64,000 nucleotides of DNA from Rhodococcus sp. 06-235-1A (GTDB lineage Bacteria; Actinomycetota; Actinomycetes; Mycobacteriales; Mycobacteriaceae). The DNA lies in the NCBI RefSeq assembly GCF_002258785.1, contig NZ_NOYI01000007.1, forward strand, positions 46,459 to 110,458, read 5' to 3'. The stretch's first letter is position 1. Each line of letters begins with the position of its first letter. Below, piece after piece: positions 47,834-56,273 of this stretch. The notes under the pieces were generated by a model. The model was given only the letters and a program-made list of their open reading frames with translations. It was not told the DNA's origin and searched no databases. Made by a program: the position numbers and the translations under genes.

Positions 47834-50800
47834 CGGAAGTCCCTCGATCTGGACGCAACTCGCAGATCCATCAGTTGCAGATGATCGGCCACCACCGTCA
47901 CCGCACCCTCTGCGTTCTGCACCTTGCCGCGAATCAGCAACGCCGGAGCCGTGATGGCCAACTTGCGGTACTTGGCCCACAATCCGACCGAGCACACCAC
48001 GTTGACCATGCCCGTCTCGTCCTCGAGGTTGATGAATGTGACACCTCCGGCCGTGGCCGGCCGCTGGCGATGCGTCACCGCACCGCCGACGAGAACTCTG
48101 TCTCCGTCGGGGATCTGCAGCAACCGATTCGCAGGAACCACGCCGAGCGAATCGAGACGATCTCGAAAGAACTGGGTGGGATAGGAGTTCGGCGAGACGC
48201 CGGTCGCCCATACATCGGCCGACGCCAGATCGAGGTCCGTCATACCCGGCAGCGCAGGCGCTTTCGTCGACGCGCCGATGCCGGGGAGCAGACCGGGCCG
48301 CTCCCCCGCCGCCGCGCCTGCAGCCCAGAGCGCTTCTCGACGTGTGATGCCGAAACACCCCAGTGCGCCGGCCGTGGCCAGCGATTCCGCTTGCGCCACC
48401 GACAGTTCGATACGACCCGTCAGATCCAGAAAGGAAGAGTACGGCCCGTGTGCTTCTCGCGCGTCGACGATCTTCTGAGCCAGAGCAGTACCGATGAACT
48501 TCACGTCCGCCAAACCCATACGAATCTCGAGGCCGTCTCCCTCGAGATTCGCATGACCGAGACTGGCGTTCACGTCGGCACCGTGCACCAGCACGCCGTG
48601 CCGCCTGGCATCGGCGACCAAGGACTGCGGTGAGTAGAAACCCATCGGCTGGGCGCGCAGCAAACCTGCACAGAAGGCGGCCGGATGATGCAACTTGAAC
48701 CACGACGAGTAGAAGACCAACGAGGCGAAACTCTGCGAATGACTCTCGGGGAAACCGAAATTGGCGAAGGCCGAGAGCTTTTCGTAGATTCGATCCGCGG
48801 CCGCGCCGGTGATGCCGTGCAGGTCGCGCATCCCGTCGTAGAACCGCCCGCGCAGCAGTTCCATCTTCTCCGGTGACCGCTTCGATCCCATGGCGCGGCG
48901 CAGTTGGTCGGCGTCGGCCGCACTGAAGCCGGCGACATCGATGGCCATCTGCATCAACTGTTCCTGGAACAGCGGAACTCCGAGAGTTCGATCGAGCGCC
49001 TTCTTGAGCGACGGATGCTCGAAGATCACCGGCTCCAGCCCGTTGCGACGCTTGATGTACGGGTGTACCGAACCACCCTGGATGGGTCCGGGACGAATCA
49101 AGGCGACCTCGACCACCAGATCGTAGAAGTTTCGTGGCTTGAGTCTGGGCAGAGTGGCCATCTGCGCGCGGGATTCGACCTGGAACACCCCCACCGAATC
49201 CGCTCGTTGAAGCATCTCGTACACCTCGGGCTCGGACAGGTCGATCGACGAGAGCTCGATGTCGATGCCCTTGTGCTCGGCGATCAGGTCCATCATGTAG
49301 TGCAGCGCCGAGAGCATGCCGAGCCCGAGCATGTCGAACTTCACCAAACCCACTGCGGCACAGTCGTCTTTGTCCCACTGGAGCACGCTGCGATTCTCCA
49401 TCGTCGCCCACTCCACCGGGCAGACGTCGGCAATCGGGCGATCGCAGATCACCATGCCGCCGGAGTGAATGCCGAGGTGACGGGGGAAGCCCTCGATCTG
49501 GCGGGCCAGATCGAGTACGGACTCGGGAATACCGTCGCCTTCCTGATCACCTATTCCGGACCAGCGGGTGATCTGCTTGCTCCAGGCGTCCTGTTGTCCT
49601 TGCGAGAAGCCGAGTGCGCGGGCCATGTCTCGTACCGAGGACTTGCCGCGATAGGTGATGACGTTGGCCACCTGAGCGGCATGGGTGCGGCCGTACTTGG
49701 CGTAGACGTGCTGGATCGCCTCTTCTCGTCGATCCGATTCGATGTCGATGTCGATGTCGGGTGGGCCGTCGCGTTCGGGTGCGAGGAACCGTTCGAACAG
49801 CAGCTTGTTCGCCACCGGGTCGACGTTGGTGATGCCGATGGCGTAGCAGACGGCGGAGTTCGCTGCCGAACCTCTTCCCTGACAGAGGATGTCGTGTGTC
49901 TTGCAGAAATGGACGATGTCGTGGACCACCAGAAAATAGCCGGGGAACTCGAGCCGCTCGATGATGTCGAGTTCGTATTCGAGCTGCGAGTACGCTGCCG
50001 GATTCGCCGGTTGCGGGCCGTACCGGCGAGCCGCACCCTCGAACGTGAGCCGCCGCAGATAACTGATCTCGGTATATCCGTCGGGAACCTCGAACGGCGG
50101 TAGGCGCGGCGCGATCAACGTCAGATCGAACGAGCACTCACGACCGAGCTCGACGGCACCGCGTACCGCGCCCGGATAATGCTCGAACAACTCGGCCATC
50201 TCCGCCCCGGATCGGAGATGTGCACCGCCCGTCGGTGCCAACCACCCGGCGGCCTCGTCCAAGCTGCTGCGCGCGCGTACGGCAGCCATTGCCATGGCCA
50301 ACCTCCTACTGCGCGGACTCGCATAATGCGCGGCTGTGGTGGCGATCGTCGGAAGGCTGTACTTGCGAGCCAGAACCGCGAGCGCATCGTTGCGCTCGTC
50401 GTCGTCCGCAATTCCGTGCCGGGTGAGTTCGACGGTCACGCGATCGGGCCCGAATCGGTCGACGAGAGTGCGCAGCGCGGCCTCGGCCGCCTCCGGACCG
50501 CCGCGCGAGAGTGCCTGCCGAACATGACCCTTCCGGCAACCGGTGAGAATCTGCCAGTGCCCACCCGCCGCTTCGGTGAGCTCCTCGATGTCGTACTTCG
50601 GCTTGCCTTTGACCCCACCGGACAGGTGCGCGGCCGCGATCCGACGCGAGAGCCGTCGATACCCCTCTTGACCGCGGGCGAGTACCAACAGATGAGTGCC
50701 ATCGGGGTCGGTCGCTCCGGCCCTGGATCGGTCGCTGTCGAGCGAGAGTTCGGCACCGAACACGGTCCCGATGCCAAGGGCTCTGGCCGCCTCGGCGAAG

Positions 50801-51105
50801 CGAACGACTCCGTAGAAACCGTCGTGATCGGTGATGGCAATGGATTCGAGTCCCAGGCGCACCGCTTCTTCGACCATCTCCTCCGGCTGCGAGGCACCGT
50901 CGAGAAAGCTGAACGCCGAGTGCGCGTGCAATTCTGCATACGGCGTCGTGGACAGCACGGGCTTGTCGATGGTGCGCTCGTAGACGTCCCTCTTTCGCGA
51001 CCAGGCCGGACTGTCACCGCCGTCGCCCTCGGTTACCGGCTTGGGACGTCCGGACAGGACGCGCTCCATCTCCGACCACGTGGGTGGTCCGTCGTTCCAT
51101 CCCAT
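47830..51105 (-). CDS. dnaE2: Error-prone DNA polymerase DnaE2 (ImuC)
   Basis: 1091-aa C-family polymerase of the mutasome. Order of domains: PHP (YAELHAHSAFSFLDGAS, ITDHDGFYG), palm with the catalytic PDIDIDIESDRREE, thumb and fingers, and a C-terminal OB fold (DRVLVGGAVTHRQRP). The short PHP and lack of the tau-binding tail separate DnaE2 from DnaE1. ATG 51105 has GGGAGG upstream. An SOS box precedes it. In mycobacteria DnaE2 works with ImuA' and ImuB in damage-induced mutagenesis; those partners are not in this window. Confidence 0.95.
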   Translation of the reverse strand: MGWNDGPPTWSEMERVLSGRPKPVTEGDGGDSPAWSRKRDVYERTIDKPVLSTTPYAELHAHSAFSFLDGASQPEEMVEEAVRLGLESIAITDHDGFYGVVRFAEAARALGIGTVFGAELSLDSDRSRAGATDPDGTHLLVLARGQEGYRRLSRRIAAAHLSGGVKGKPKYDIEELTEAAGGHWQILTGCRKGHVRQALSRGGPEAAEAALRTLVDRFGPDRVTVELTRHGIADDDERNDALAVLARKYSLPTIATTAAHYASPRSRRLAMAMAAVRARSSLDEAAGWLAPTGGAHLRSGAEMAELFEHYPGAVRGAVELGRECSFDLTLIAPRLPPFEVPDGYTEISYLRRLTFEGAARRYGPQPANPAAYSQLEYELDIIERLEFPGYFLVVHDIVHFCKTHDILCQGRGSAANSAVCYAIGITNVDPVANKLLFERFLAPERDGPPDIDIDIESDRREEAIQHVYAKYGRTHAAQVANVITYRGKSSVRDMARALGFSQGQQDAWSKQITRWSGIGDQEGDGIPESVLDLARQIEGFPRHLGIHSGGMVICDRPIADVCPVEWATMENRSVLQWDKDDCAAVGLVKFDMLGLGMLSALHYMMDLIAEHKGIDIELSSIDLSEPEVYEMLQRADSVGVFQVESRAQMATLPRLKPRNFYDLVVEVALIRPGPIQGGSVHPYIKRRNGLEPVIFEHPSLKKALDRTLGVPLFQEQLMQMAIDVAGFSAADADQLRRAMGSKRSPEKMELLRGRFYDGMRDLHGITGAAADRIYEKLSAFANFGFPESHSQSFASLVFYSSWFKLHHPAAFCAGLLRAQPMGFYSPQSLVADARRHGVLVHGADVNASLGHANLEGDGLEIRMGLADVKFIGTALAQKIVDAREAHGPYSSFLDLTGRIELSVAQAESLATAGALGCFGITRREALWAAGAAAGERPGLLPGIGASTKAPALPGMTDLDLASADVWATGVSPNSYPTQFFRDRLDSLGVVPANRLLQIPDGDRVLVGGAVTHRQRPATAGGVTFINLEDETGMVNVVCSVGLWAKYRKLAITAPALLIRGKVQNAEGAVTVVADHLQLMDLRVASRSRDFR

Positions 51106-51136
51106 CGAGCCCTCCCCACACCGCATCGCCGTTGCA

Positions 51137-51152
51137 TCGAACACCTGTTCTA
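51137..51152. promoter_or_regulatory. LexA SOS box for dnaE2
   Basis: TCGAACACCTGTTCTA contains the actinobacterial SOS core GAAC-N4-GTTC with matching flanks. It lies 31 bp upstream of the dnaE2 ATG and 78 bp upstream of the divergent MMPL gene, so LexA may affect both. Confidence 0.8.
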
Positions 51153-51230
51153 ATGAGAACACGGGGGTCCGACACGGATCAACTACAGTCGAGACGCCAC
51201 TGACCCCTTCCACAGAGCCGGAGCACCGTC

Positions 51231-53360
51231 GTGACCCGTTGGGCCTCGTTCGTCGTATCGCACAAACGATGGGTGCTGGCAGTCGTCGTTGCCGTCGTCG
51301 CCGTCGGCGGGGTGTTGGGACTGAGCGTCTTCTCGAAACTGAGCGAGGGCGGCTACGCCGACGCCGGCAGTGAGTCGTCGGAGGTGGCACGGCTGGTGCG
51401 GGGCATCGGTCAGCCGACACCGGACATCGTGGCGATCTACACCGCACCCGACGGCGAGACGATCGACGACATCGGGCCCCGAGTGCAGGCGACGCTCGAC
51501 GAGTTCACCGGTCGATACACCCTCGGCAACGTGAATTCGTACTGGACCGCAGACCCGGTCAGCAAAGAATTCCTGGTCTCGAAGGACCGAACGAAGGCGC
51601 TGGTGACGGTATCCCTGGGGGCCAACTCGGGCGTCACGTTCAATACCTTCGGCGAACTTCCGCCCCAGCTCGAAGTACCCGGCGTCGAATCGCAGTTCGC
51701 CGGCGCGTCGGTGGTCGGAGTTTCGCTCAGTGAGACCCTCGAAAGCGACCTCGTCCGCTCGGAACTCATCGCTGTTCCCATCACGCTACTGCTGCTGATC
51801 TTCATCTTCGGCGGCGTGATCGCCGCAGCGGTTCCGGTGTTCGTCGGCATCCTGAGCGTGCTCAGCTCCTTGGCGATCCTGCGCGTCCTCACCGAGTTCA
51901 CCGAAGTCAGCTCGTTCTCGATCAACGTCGCGTCGCTGTTGGGGCTCGGCCTGGCCATCGACTACGGCTTGTTCATCGTCAGCAGGTTCCGCGAGGAACT
52001 ACGAACTGGGTCGACGCCGGTCGACGCGACCGCCCGAACCGTCGCCACTGCGGGCAAGACCGTCGTCTTCTCGGGACTGCTGTTGGTCTGTGCGTTCGCG
52101 GGCATGCTCGTCTTCCCCCAGGCGGTGATCCGGTCCCTCGGATTCGGGGCCATGGCCGCGGTGGCGAGCGCAGCGGCCCTGTCACTGACCGTCGTTCCGG
52201 CACTGCTCGCAATTCTCGGCACCCGCATCAACTCCTGGACGTGGTCACGTACCGCATCCGATCGCAGCGATGCACGCGCACACAAGTTCTGGGGTGGAGT
52301 GGTCACCCGTGTGATGAAACATCCCGGGATCGTCGCAGCCGTCATCGTCGCGGGGTTGCTGATCATCGCTACCCCGATCCTCAAGATCTCGCTCGGCGAG
52401 GTCGATTACACGGCGTTGCCGAAAGACAACCCTGCGCGCATGGCATTCGAAACACTCGGCACCGACTTCGAGTCGACCGGTGACGGTGCCACCATCGTTC
52501 TTCGTGGCCTGGACGGCACCAAGCCTCAGGGCGCACCCATCGCAGCACTGACCTCGGCTGTGGAGTCCACGCCCGGTATCGCCCGCGCCGAATTCCTCGG
52601 TTCCAAGGACGATTTCGTGACCCTCGAGGCGGCCTACAGCGAACCGACCGGTGGACTGACCGAGGCCGAATCCCAATCCGACGCAGTGTCTGCATTGCGC
52701 TCGATCACCCCTCCGGACGGTACCGAGATACTCGTCGGCGGCGGTCGCGCGAACATCGACGACGGAAATGCGGCCATCGCGAAGTGGCTACCGGTGATGA
52801 TCTCGATCATGGTCGTCTCGACGCTGGTACTGCTGTTCCTCGCATTCGGCTCGATCGTGCTGCCGATCAAGGCGGTCCTGATGGCAGGGCTGAGCTTGGG
52901 CGCGACCTTCGGTGCCCTGACGTGGGTGTTCCAGGAAGGTCACGGGGCAGGACTGATCGGCGTCACTCCAGGACCGCTCGAGTCGACGTTCGTCGTTCTC
53001 ATTCTCGCGGTCATCTTCGGCTTGTCGACCGACTACGAGGTGTTCCTGATGTCTCGCATGGTCGAAGCTCGCGCGGCGGGAGCGAGTACCGAAGAAGCCG
53101 TGATCTTCGGCGCTCAACGCACCGGACGCATCGTCACCGCAGCGGCGTTGATTCTGATCGTGGTCACCGGGGCGTTCACCATCTCGGGTCTGTCGATCAT
53201 GAAGTTTCTCGGCTTCGGCGTCATTCTGGCCCTGATCATCGACGCGACGATCATCCGTATGTTGCTGGTTCCATCCTTGGTCAAACTCATGGGCGAGGCC
53301 AACTGGTGGGCACCTGCGTGGATGAAGAACGTGCACGACAAGGCGGGTATAGGCCACTAG
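51231..53360 (+). CDS. MMPL-family RND transporter
   Basis: 709-aa membrane transporter with two repeats of one plus five helices and two large extracytoplasmic loops (about residues 40-170 and 385-520). Family marks are GLGLAIDYGLFIVSRFREEL in the first half and GLSTDYEVFLMSRMVEAR in the second, where the Asp-Tyr pairs carry the proton relay. Relatives export lipids in mycolata, but the short length and missing long C-terminal tail place it outside the TMM-flippase MmpL3 group. GTG start. It ends 9 bp before the phage repressor stop codon. Confidence 0.93.
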   Translation: MTRWASFVVSHKRWVLAVVVAVVAVGGVLGLSVFSKLSEGGYADAGSESSEVARLVRGIGQPTPDIVAIYTAPDGETIDDIGPRVQATLDEFTGRYTLGNVNSYWTADPVSKEFLVSKDRTKALVTVSLGANSGVTFNTFGELPPQLEVPGVESQFAGASVVGVSLSETLESDLVRSELIAVPITLLLLIFIFGGVIAAAVPVFVGILSVLSSLAILRVLTEFTEVSSFSINVASLLGLGLAIDYGLFIVSRFREELRTGSTPVDATARTVATAGKTVVFSGLLLVCAFAGMLVFPQAVIRSLGFGAMAAVASAAALSLTVVPALLAILGTRINSWTWSRTASDRSDARAHKFWGGVVTRVMKHPGIVAAVIVAGLLIIATPILKISLGEVDYTALPKDNPARMAFETLGTDFESTGDGATIVLRGLDGTKPQGAPIAALTSAVESTPGIARAEFLGSKDDFVTLEAAYSEPTGGLTEAESQSDAVSALRSITPPDGTEILVGGGRANIDDGNAAIAKWLPVMISIMVVSTLVLLFLAFGSIVLPIKAVLMAGLSLGATFGALTWVFQEGHGAGLIGVTPGPLESTFVVLILAVIFGLSTDYEVFLMSRMVEARAAGASTEEAVIFGAQRTGRIVTAAALILIVVTGAFTISGLSIMKFLGFGVILALIIDATIIRMLLVPSLVKLMGEANWWAPAWMKNVHDKAGIGH

Positions 53361-53369
53361 CCGAGGAAC

Positions 53370-53651
53370 TTACTTCGGACTATGTGTTCCCGCGCCCACG
53401 CTGATCGGACTGGCTTGCGGCAGGTAATCGGCCGGGTCACGTAGCAGGTCGGACGCGTTGACGTTGAGCGCACTCGCGATCGCGTCCAATTCCTCCAGGG
53501 GCCAGCGGTGCCCCTTGAGTGCACGAGACATCTTGCTTTCGTTCCAGTTGAGCCGAGCGCCGAGATCTTTGGCGCGCTCATATCCCCGTGCGTGCATCAA
53601 GGCCCGCACATTCGCAGTGATCCTCGCTGCTGGAGTCAACGTCTCGTTCAT
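53370..53651 (-). CDS. XRE-family phage repressor-like regulator
   Basis: 93-aa protein with a lambda-Cro/C1 type HTH (about residues 25-75): ARLNWNESKMSRALKGHRWPLEELDAIASAL. The leftward orientation, divergence from a short rightward DNA-binding-type gene and operator repeats between them are the classic immunity-switch layout. It has no C-terminal cleavage domain, so induction would need a route other than LexA-type self-cleavage. A leaderless mRNA is likely (promoter at 53659-53687). Confidence 0.82.
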   Translation of the reverse strand: MNETLTPAARITANVRALMHARGYERAKDLGARLNWNESKMSRALKGHRWPLEELDAIASALNVNASDLLRDPADYLPQASPISVGAGTHSPK

Positions 53652-53653
53652 GG

Positions 53654-53688
53654 TTGCAAGTATGGCAAGCACTTGCGGTGTTCGCAAG
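53654..53688 (-). promoter_or_regulatory. Repressor promoter with overlapping operators
   Basis: On the minus strand TTGCGA (53682-53687) and CATACT (53659-53664) are separated by 17 bp, giving a start site near the repressor ATG at 53651. The same stretch contains TTGCAAGTATGGCAAG (53654-53669) and the perfect inverted repeat CTTGCG-N5-CGCAAG (53672-53688), so a bound repressor would cover its own promoter. Confidence 0.65.
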
Positions 53689-53754
53689 AGCGCAGCTCAC
53701 ATTATGTGACCGAAACCATTCTGCTCTGATTTTCTTCTACATTTAGCGATTCAC

Positions 53755-53783
53755 TTGCAACTATTGCCAGTCGGCAGTAACTT
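53755..53783 (+). promoter_or_regulatory. Rightward early promoter with operator copy
   Basis: TTGCAA (53755-53760), 17-bp spacer, TAACTT (53778-53783), 7 bp before the ATG at 53791, again suggesting a leaderless mRNA. The stretch TTGCAACTATTGCCAG (53755-53770) repeats 13 of 16 positions of the operator at 53654-53669. This should be the repressed early promoter. Confidence 0.6.
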
Positions 53784-53790
53784 GCAGATT

Positions 53791-53997
53791 ATGCAACTCG
53801 CATCGACCACCCCCAAGTCCGCTGCAACAGCAGCGTTGGGGAAGGACGTCGGATTGTGGATCGACGAGCATCGCAATGGCCCCGCACAGCTCAGCTACCG
53901 GCAGATCGCACGAATCCTTGCTGCCGAGACCGATGTGCTTGTCACCCGAGAAGCGTTGCGCCAGTGGCACGTCGAGTTCATGAACCGCGCTGCCTGA
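53791..53997 (+). CDS. Small HTH-like early protein (Cro/Xis-like candidate)
   Basis: 68-aa protein with a helix-turn-helix-like segment SYRQIARILAAETDVLVTREALRQW near the C terminus. First rightward gene opposite the repressor, so a Cro-like antirepressor or an excisionase-type DNA binder is likely. ATG 53791 is chosen because it sits 7 bp after a good -10; there is no ribosome binding site, consistent with leaderless translation. No specific family recognised. Confidence 0.65.
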   Translation: MQLASTTPKSAATAALGKDVGLWIDEHRNGPAQLSYRQIARILAAETDVLVTREALRQWHVEFMNRAA

Positions 53998-54005
53998 CTC
54001 CAACG

Positions 54006-54036
54006 AAAAAGCCCGCCGAGGGCCAACTCGACGGGC
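54006..54036 (-). terminator. Minus-strand intrinsic terminator in phage early leader
   Basis: On the minus strand GCCCGTCGAG, loop and CTCGGCGGGC are followed by TTTTT. The stem has 10 bp with one mismatch (54011-54020 with 54027-54036). It would stop leftward transcripts before the immunity region. Rightward it is only a hairpin without U tract, perhaps an attenuator. Confidence 0.5.
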
Positions 54037-54062
54037 GACGACACCCACTAGAAGGAGTGAAC

Positions 54063-54182
54063 GTGTCTGATTCCAATCTTAGACCCTGGGCGCGATACCT
54101 GTATCCGCGGTTGATCTTCGCGGGCGTGCTGCTCGGTGGCCTCGGGGTTTCCCCGTGGTTCGCGGGAGTGGTGGGCTCGTGA
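54063..54182 (+). CDS. 39-aa single-helix membrane miniprotein
   Basis: GTG start with GAAGGAG 5 nt upstream. Polar N terminus, then a hydrophobic stretch LIFAGVLLGGLGVSPWFAGVV (about residues 17-37) that would span the membrane once. The stop overlaps the next ATG (TGATG). Short but well supported by ribosome binding site and coupling. Function unknown; small phage membrane proteins often act in exclusion or host takeover. Confidence 0.6.
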   Translation: MSDSNLRPWARYLYPRLIFAGVLLGGLGVSPWFAGVVGS

Positions 54183-54403
54183 TGGCTACCTACCACCTGT
54201 CCCAGGACCTGCACGCAACCAGCGTCTCGGTGAGGCTTGCCCACGCCAGCCCGTCGGGCGAGGCCCGACTGTGCATCGACATCGGCGAGGACCTGTCCGT
54301 GTACCTCGAAGCGACCGAGTGGGCTGCGCTCGCCGACATGGCCGACGCCGCACTCGACCGCGCCAAGTCCAATCACCCTGCGGGAAAGAAGGCGCTGCAA
54401 TGA
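54182..54403 (+). CDS. Hypothetical phage protein (73 aa)
   Basis: Soluble, acidic protein with an alternating beta-rich N-terminal half and an amphipathic helix ATEWAALADMADAALDRAK. Its ATG overlaps the preceding stop and its stop overlaps the next ATG (ATGA). No family recognised. Confidence 0.7.
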   Translation: MATYHLSQDLHATSVSVRLAHASPSGEARLCIDIGEDLSVYLEATEWAALADMADAALDRAKSNHPAGKKALQ

Positions 54404-54579
54404 CGATCGACACCGACGCGGGATGGGCTGCGTACCTGCGGGATTCGCGCATCATCGACCCGACCGAGGCGCGCCGACGGCACCGGGACGACGCGATCGC
54501 AGCAGTGGTTGCGGCTGTCCTGATCGCTGCGTTCGTCGTCAACCTGGTGGTCTCGTACCTGTCGGGTGATGCCCTGTGA
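54400..54579 (+). CDS. Hypothetical phage membrane protein (59 aa)
   Basis: Charged N-terminal half (RRRHRDDA) followed by one membrane helix, IAAVVAAVLIAAFVVNLVVS (about residues 33-53). It overlaps both neighbours by four bases. Function unknown; a second single-helix protein within 400 bp suggests an envelope-directed early task. Confidence 0.68.
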   Translation: MTIDTDAGWAAYLRDSRIIDPTEARRRHRDDAIAAVVAAVLIAAFVVNLVVSYLSGDAL

Positions 54580-54968
54580 GCGGCACGATCTACGACGGTC
54601 TAATCCGCATGGTGCCCGGCATGGCTTCCGGCGACGGGATGACGGCACCGGTGGCCTCGCCGAGATTCAATCGCGACGGCGACCTGATCACCTATCTCCA
54701 CTGGACCGAGCTCGTTCGCGATCGCTCATACCGTCTCGTCGCAACGGACTACGCGACGATCGACGGCCACCGGTTGGTGGTGCACACCCGATGGACTGGC
54801 GTCTCCGAGAGCGCAGACGCCCCGGTGGGGATATTCGAGACGAGCCTGTTCGCGAACGACGACACCCCGCACGACGGCTGGTCACGGAAGTACGACTCGA
54901 TCGCCGCGGCAGTCTCCGGCCACGCCGACGTGCTCGACGACCTGCGGGCAGGCCGGTGGCCGTCATGA
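54576..54968 (+). CDS. Hypothetical phage protein (130 aa)
   Basis: GTG start overlapping the previous stop (GTGA) and stop overlapping the next start. Soluble and beta-rich, with repeated Trp/Tyr residues (YLHWTELVRD, VVHTRWTG). No known domain recognised. Confidence 0.72.
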   Translation: MSGTIYDGLIRMVPGMASGDGMTAPVASPRFNRDGDLITYLHWTELVRDRSYRLVATDYATIDGHRLVVHTRWTGVSESADAPVGIFETSLFANDDTPHDGWSRKYDSIAAAVSGHADVLDDLRAGRWPS

Positions 54969-55522
54969 CCGAAACGCAACCCGTCGTCGAGTCGACTGAA
55001 CCACCGAAGCCGAAGGAACGCGCCGCGCACTACCGCGGGAACTGCGAAGACATGGCTGGGCAAACCATCCAGGTCGAAGCCGGCCGATTCCTCAAGGCTG
55101 TATCTGCCACCTACAACCTCGAACGGGACTGCACCCGCGTGGTGTTCGAGCGCGTGGCCGATCCCTCACGCGGCAACGCGAAGTGGTTCGACAAGGACTT
55201 CAACGAGATCGACCCGCCCGACGGCAACGTCACTGTCCGGTCCGAGTCGGTGCGCAAGCCTCTGCACTCTCCCGAGCAGGTACTCGCGGAGATGGGCAGC
55301 ATCGTCGAGCTGATCGAGGCGAGCGGAACCGTCAAAACCGACAACCTCGATCGACTGCACCAGCTCGGCCTCCCGATCCGCTCGTGGCTGATCAAGGATC
55401 TCGGGCTTGTGCACGTCGACACCCTCAACGAGATGGTCGCCGCGGGGATGGTCGACGCACAGGCCTTTCTCGCCGCGATCGAGAACAACATCCACGGACC
55501 AGACGAAGGAGGCCGAGCATGA
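54965..55522 (+). CDS. Hypothetical phage protein (185 aa)
   Basis: Soluble protein with a Pro/Glu-rich N terminus, a mixed middle (HYRGNCEDMAGQ, VVFERVADPSRGN) and an all-helical C-terminal third, LAEMGSIVELIEASG onward. It overlaps the next gene by four bases (ATGA). Not recognised as a known family. Confidence 0.72.
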   Translation: MTETQPVVESTEPPKPKERAAHYRGNCEDMAGQTIQVEAGRFLKAVSATYNLERDCTRVVFERVADPSRGNAKWFDKDFNEIDPPDGNVTVRSESVRKPLHSPEQVLAEMGSIVELIEASGTVKTDNLDRLHQLGLPIRSWLIKDLGLVHVDTLNEMVAAGMVDAQAFLAAIENNIHGPDEGGRA

Positions 55523-55932
55523 CGAACGCAGACGGCAGCCACTACACGCTAAAGGACCTGCAAGAGATGAAGGAGCGGGAGCAGCCGGCAGCCGGGGCGC
55601 ATCGTGGGGTCTCAGTTCGCGACGACGCCCCGTATGCCTACCGCCCCGAAGTCGGAGCCGAGCCCGGCAAAGCCGACGACCGGCAAGGGATGATCGGCGC
55701 TTGCCTCGAGGAGCTGACGGAGCAGCACAACAAGCTGGCGCACCTGGTGCACACGCTGTGCACCCGCATCGAGCCGGTGCTTTCGTCACCCAGTGTCGAC
55801 ACCACATCAGAAGCAGAGTCCGCACAGAAGTCGACGTGCTCGGGTATCCGAGAGGACCTTCTACGCAAGATCGTCGCAGTGCAGAACCTCCAGGGCGACG
55901 TGGCGTACGTCCTCGGTCGTGTGGAGCTCTGA
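55519..55932 (+). CDS. Hypothetical helical phage protein (137 aa)
   Basis: Mostly helical and charged; the central EELTEQHNKLAHLVHTL and C-terminal REDLLRKIVAVQNLQGDV could form coiled coils. The ATG overlaps the preceding stop; AAGGAGG lies upstream. No family recognised. Confidence 0.7.
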   Translation: MTNADGSHYTLKDLQEMKEREQPAAGAHRGVSVRDDAPYAYRPEVGAEPGKADDRQGMIGACLEELTEQHNKLAHLVHTLCTRIEPVLSSPSVDTTSEAESAQKSTCSGIREDLLRKIVAVQNLQGDVAYVLGRVEL

Positions 55933-55937
55933 CCGTG

Positions 55938-56273
55938 ATGGCCGACGAGACCGTAGCTATCGAGGTCGACGCGATGGAGGCGTCGATGCTCAAGCTCAAC
56001 GAGATGTTTGCAGCGCGCGGCATCAACCATGTCCAGTTCGCGAGCCTGCCGGAGTTCCCCGGCGACAAGGCCGTGGTGCCGATCGAGCACCGCAAACTGC
56101 GGTGGAGTGTCACCGCGGCCGCACCGGACGGTCGAGTGTTCGCCTACACCGGGGATCCGGTTCTCGCTCAACAAAATCAGAAGCAACACAATGTCGCGAT
56201 CCTGCTGTCGGTGATCGAGATCGCCCGGATGCTCGGCTACGAGATCGACGTGGTCGCGGACAACCCGACGTGA
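55938..56273 (+). CDS. Hypothetical phage protein (111 aa)
   Basis: Soluble alpha/beta protein; ATG 55938, with GTG 55935 as an alternative start. The stop overlaps the next gene's GTG (GTGA). The C-terminal helix AILLSVIEIARMLGYEIDVV is well formed. No family recognised. Confidence 0.7.
   Translation: MADETVAIEVDAMEASMLKLNEMFAARGINHVQFASLPEFPGDKAVVPIEHRKLRWSVTAAAPDGRVFAYTGDPVLAQQNQKQHNVAILLSVIEIARMLGYEIDVVADNPT

Noticed and set aside
53361..53369. Attachment site core between MMPL and the phage repressor
   Set aside because: Nine bases are too short and no second copy is visible in the window; a core inside the MMPL end remains possible but cannot be shown here.
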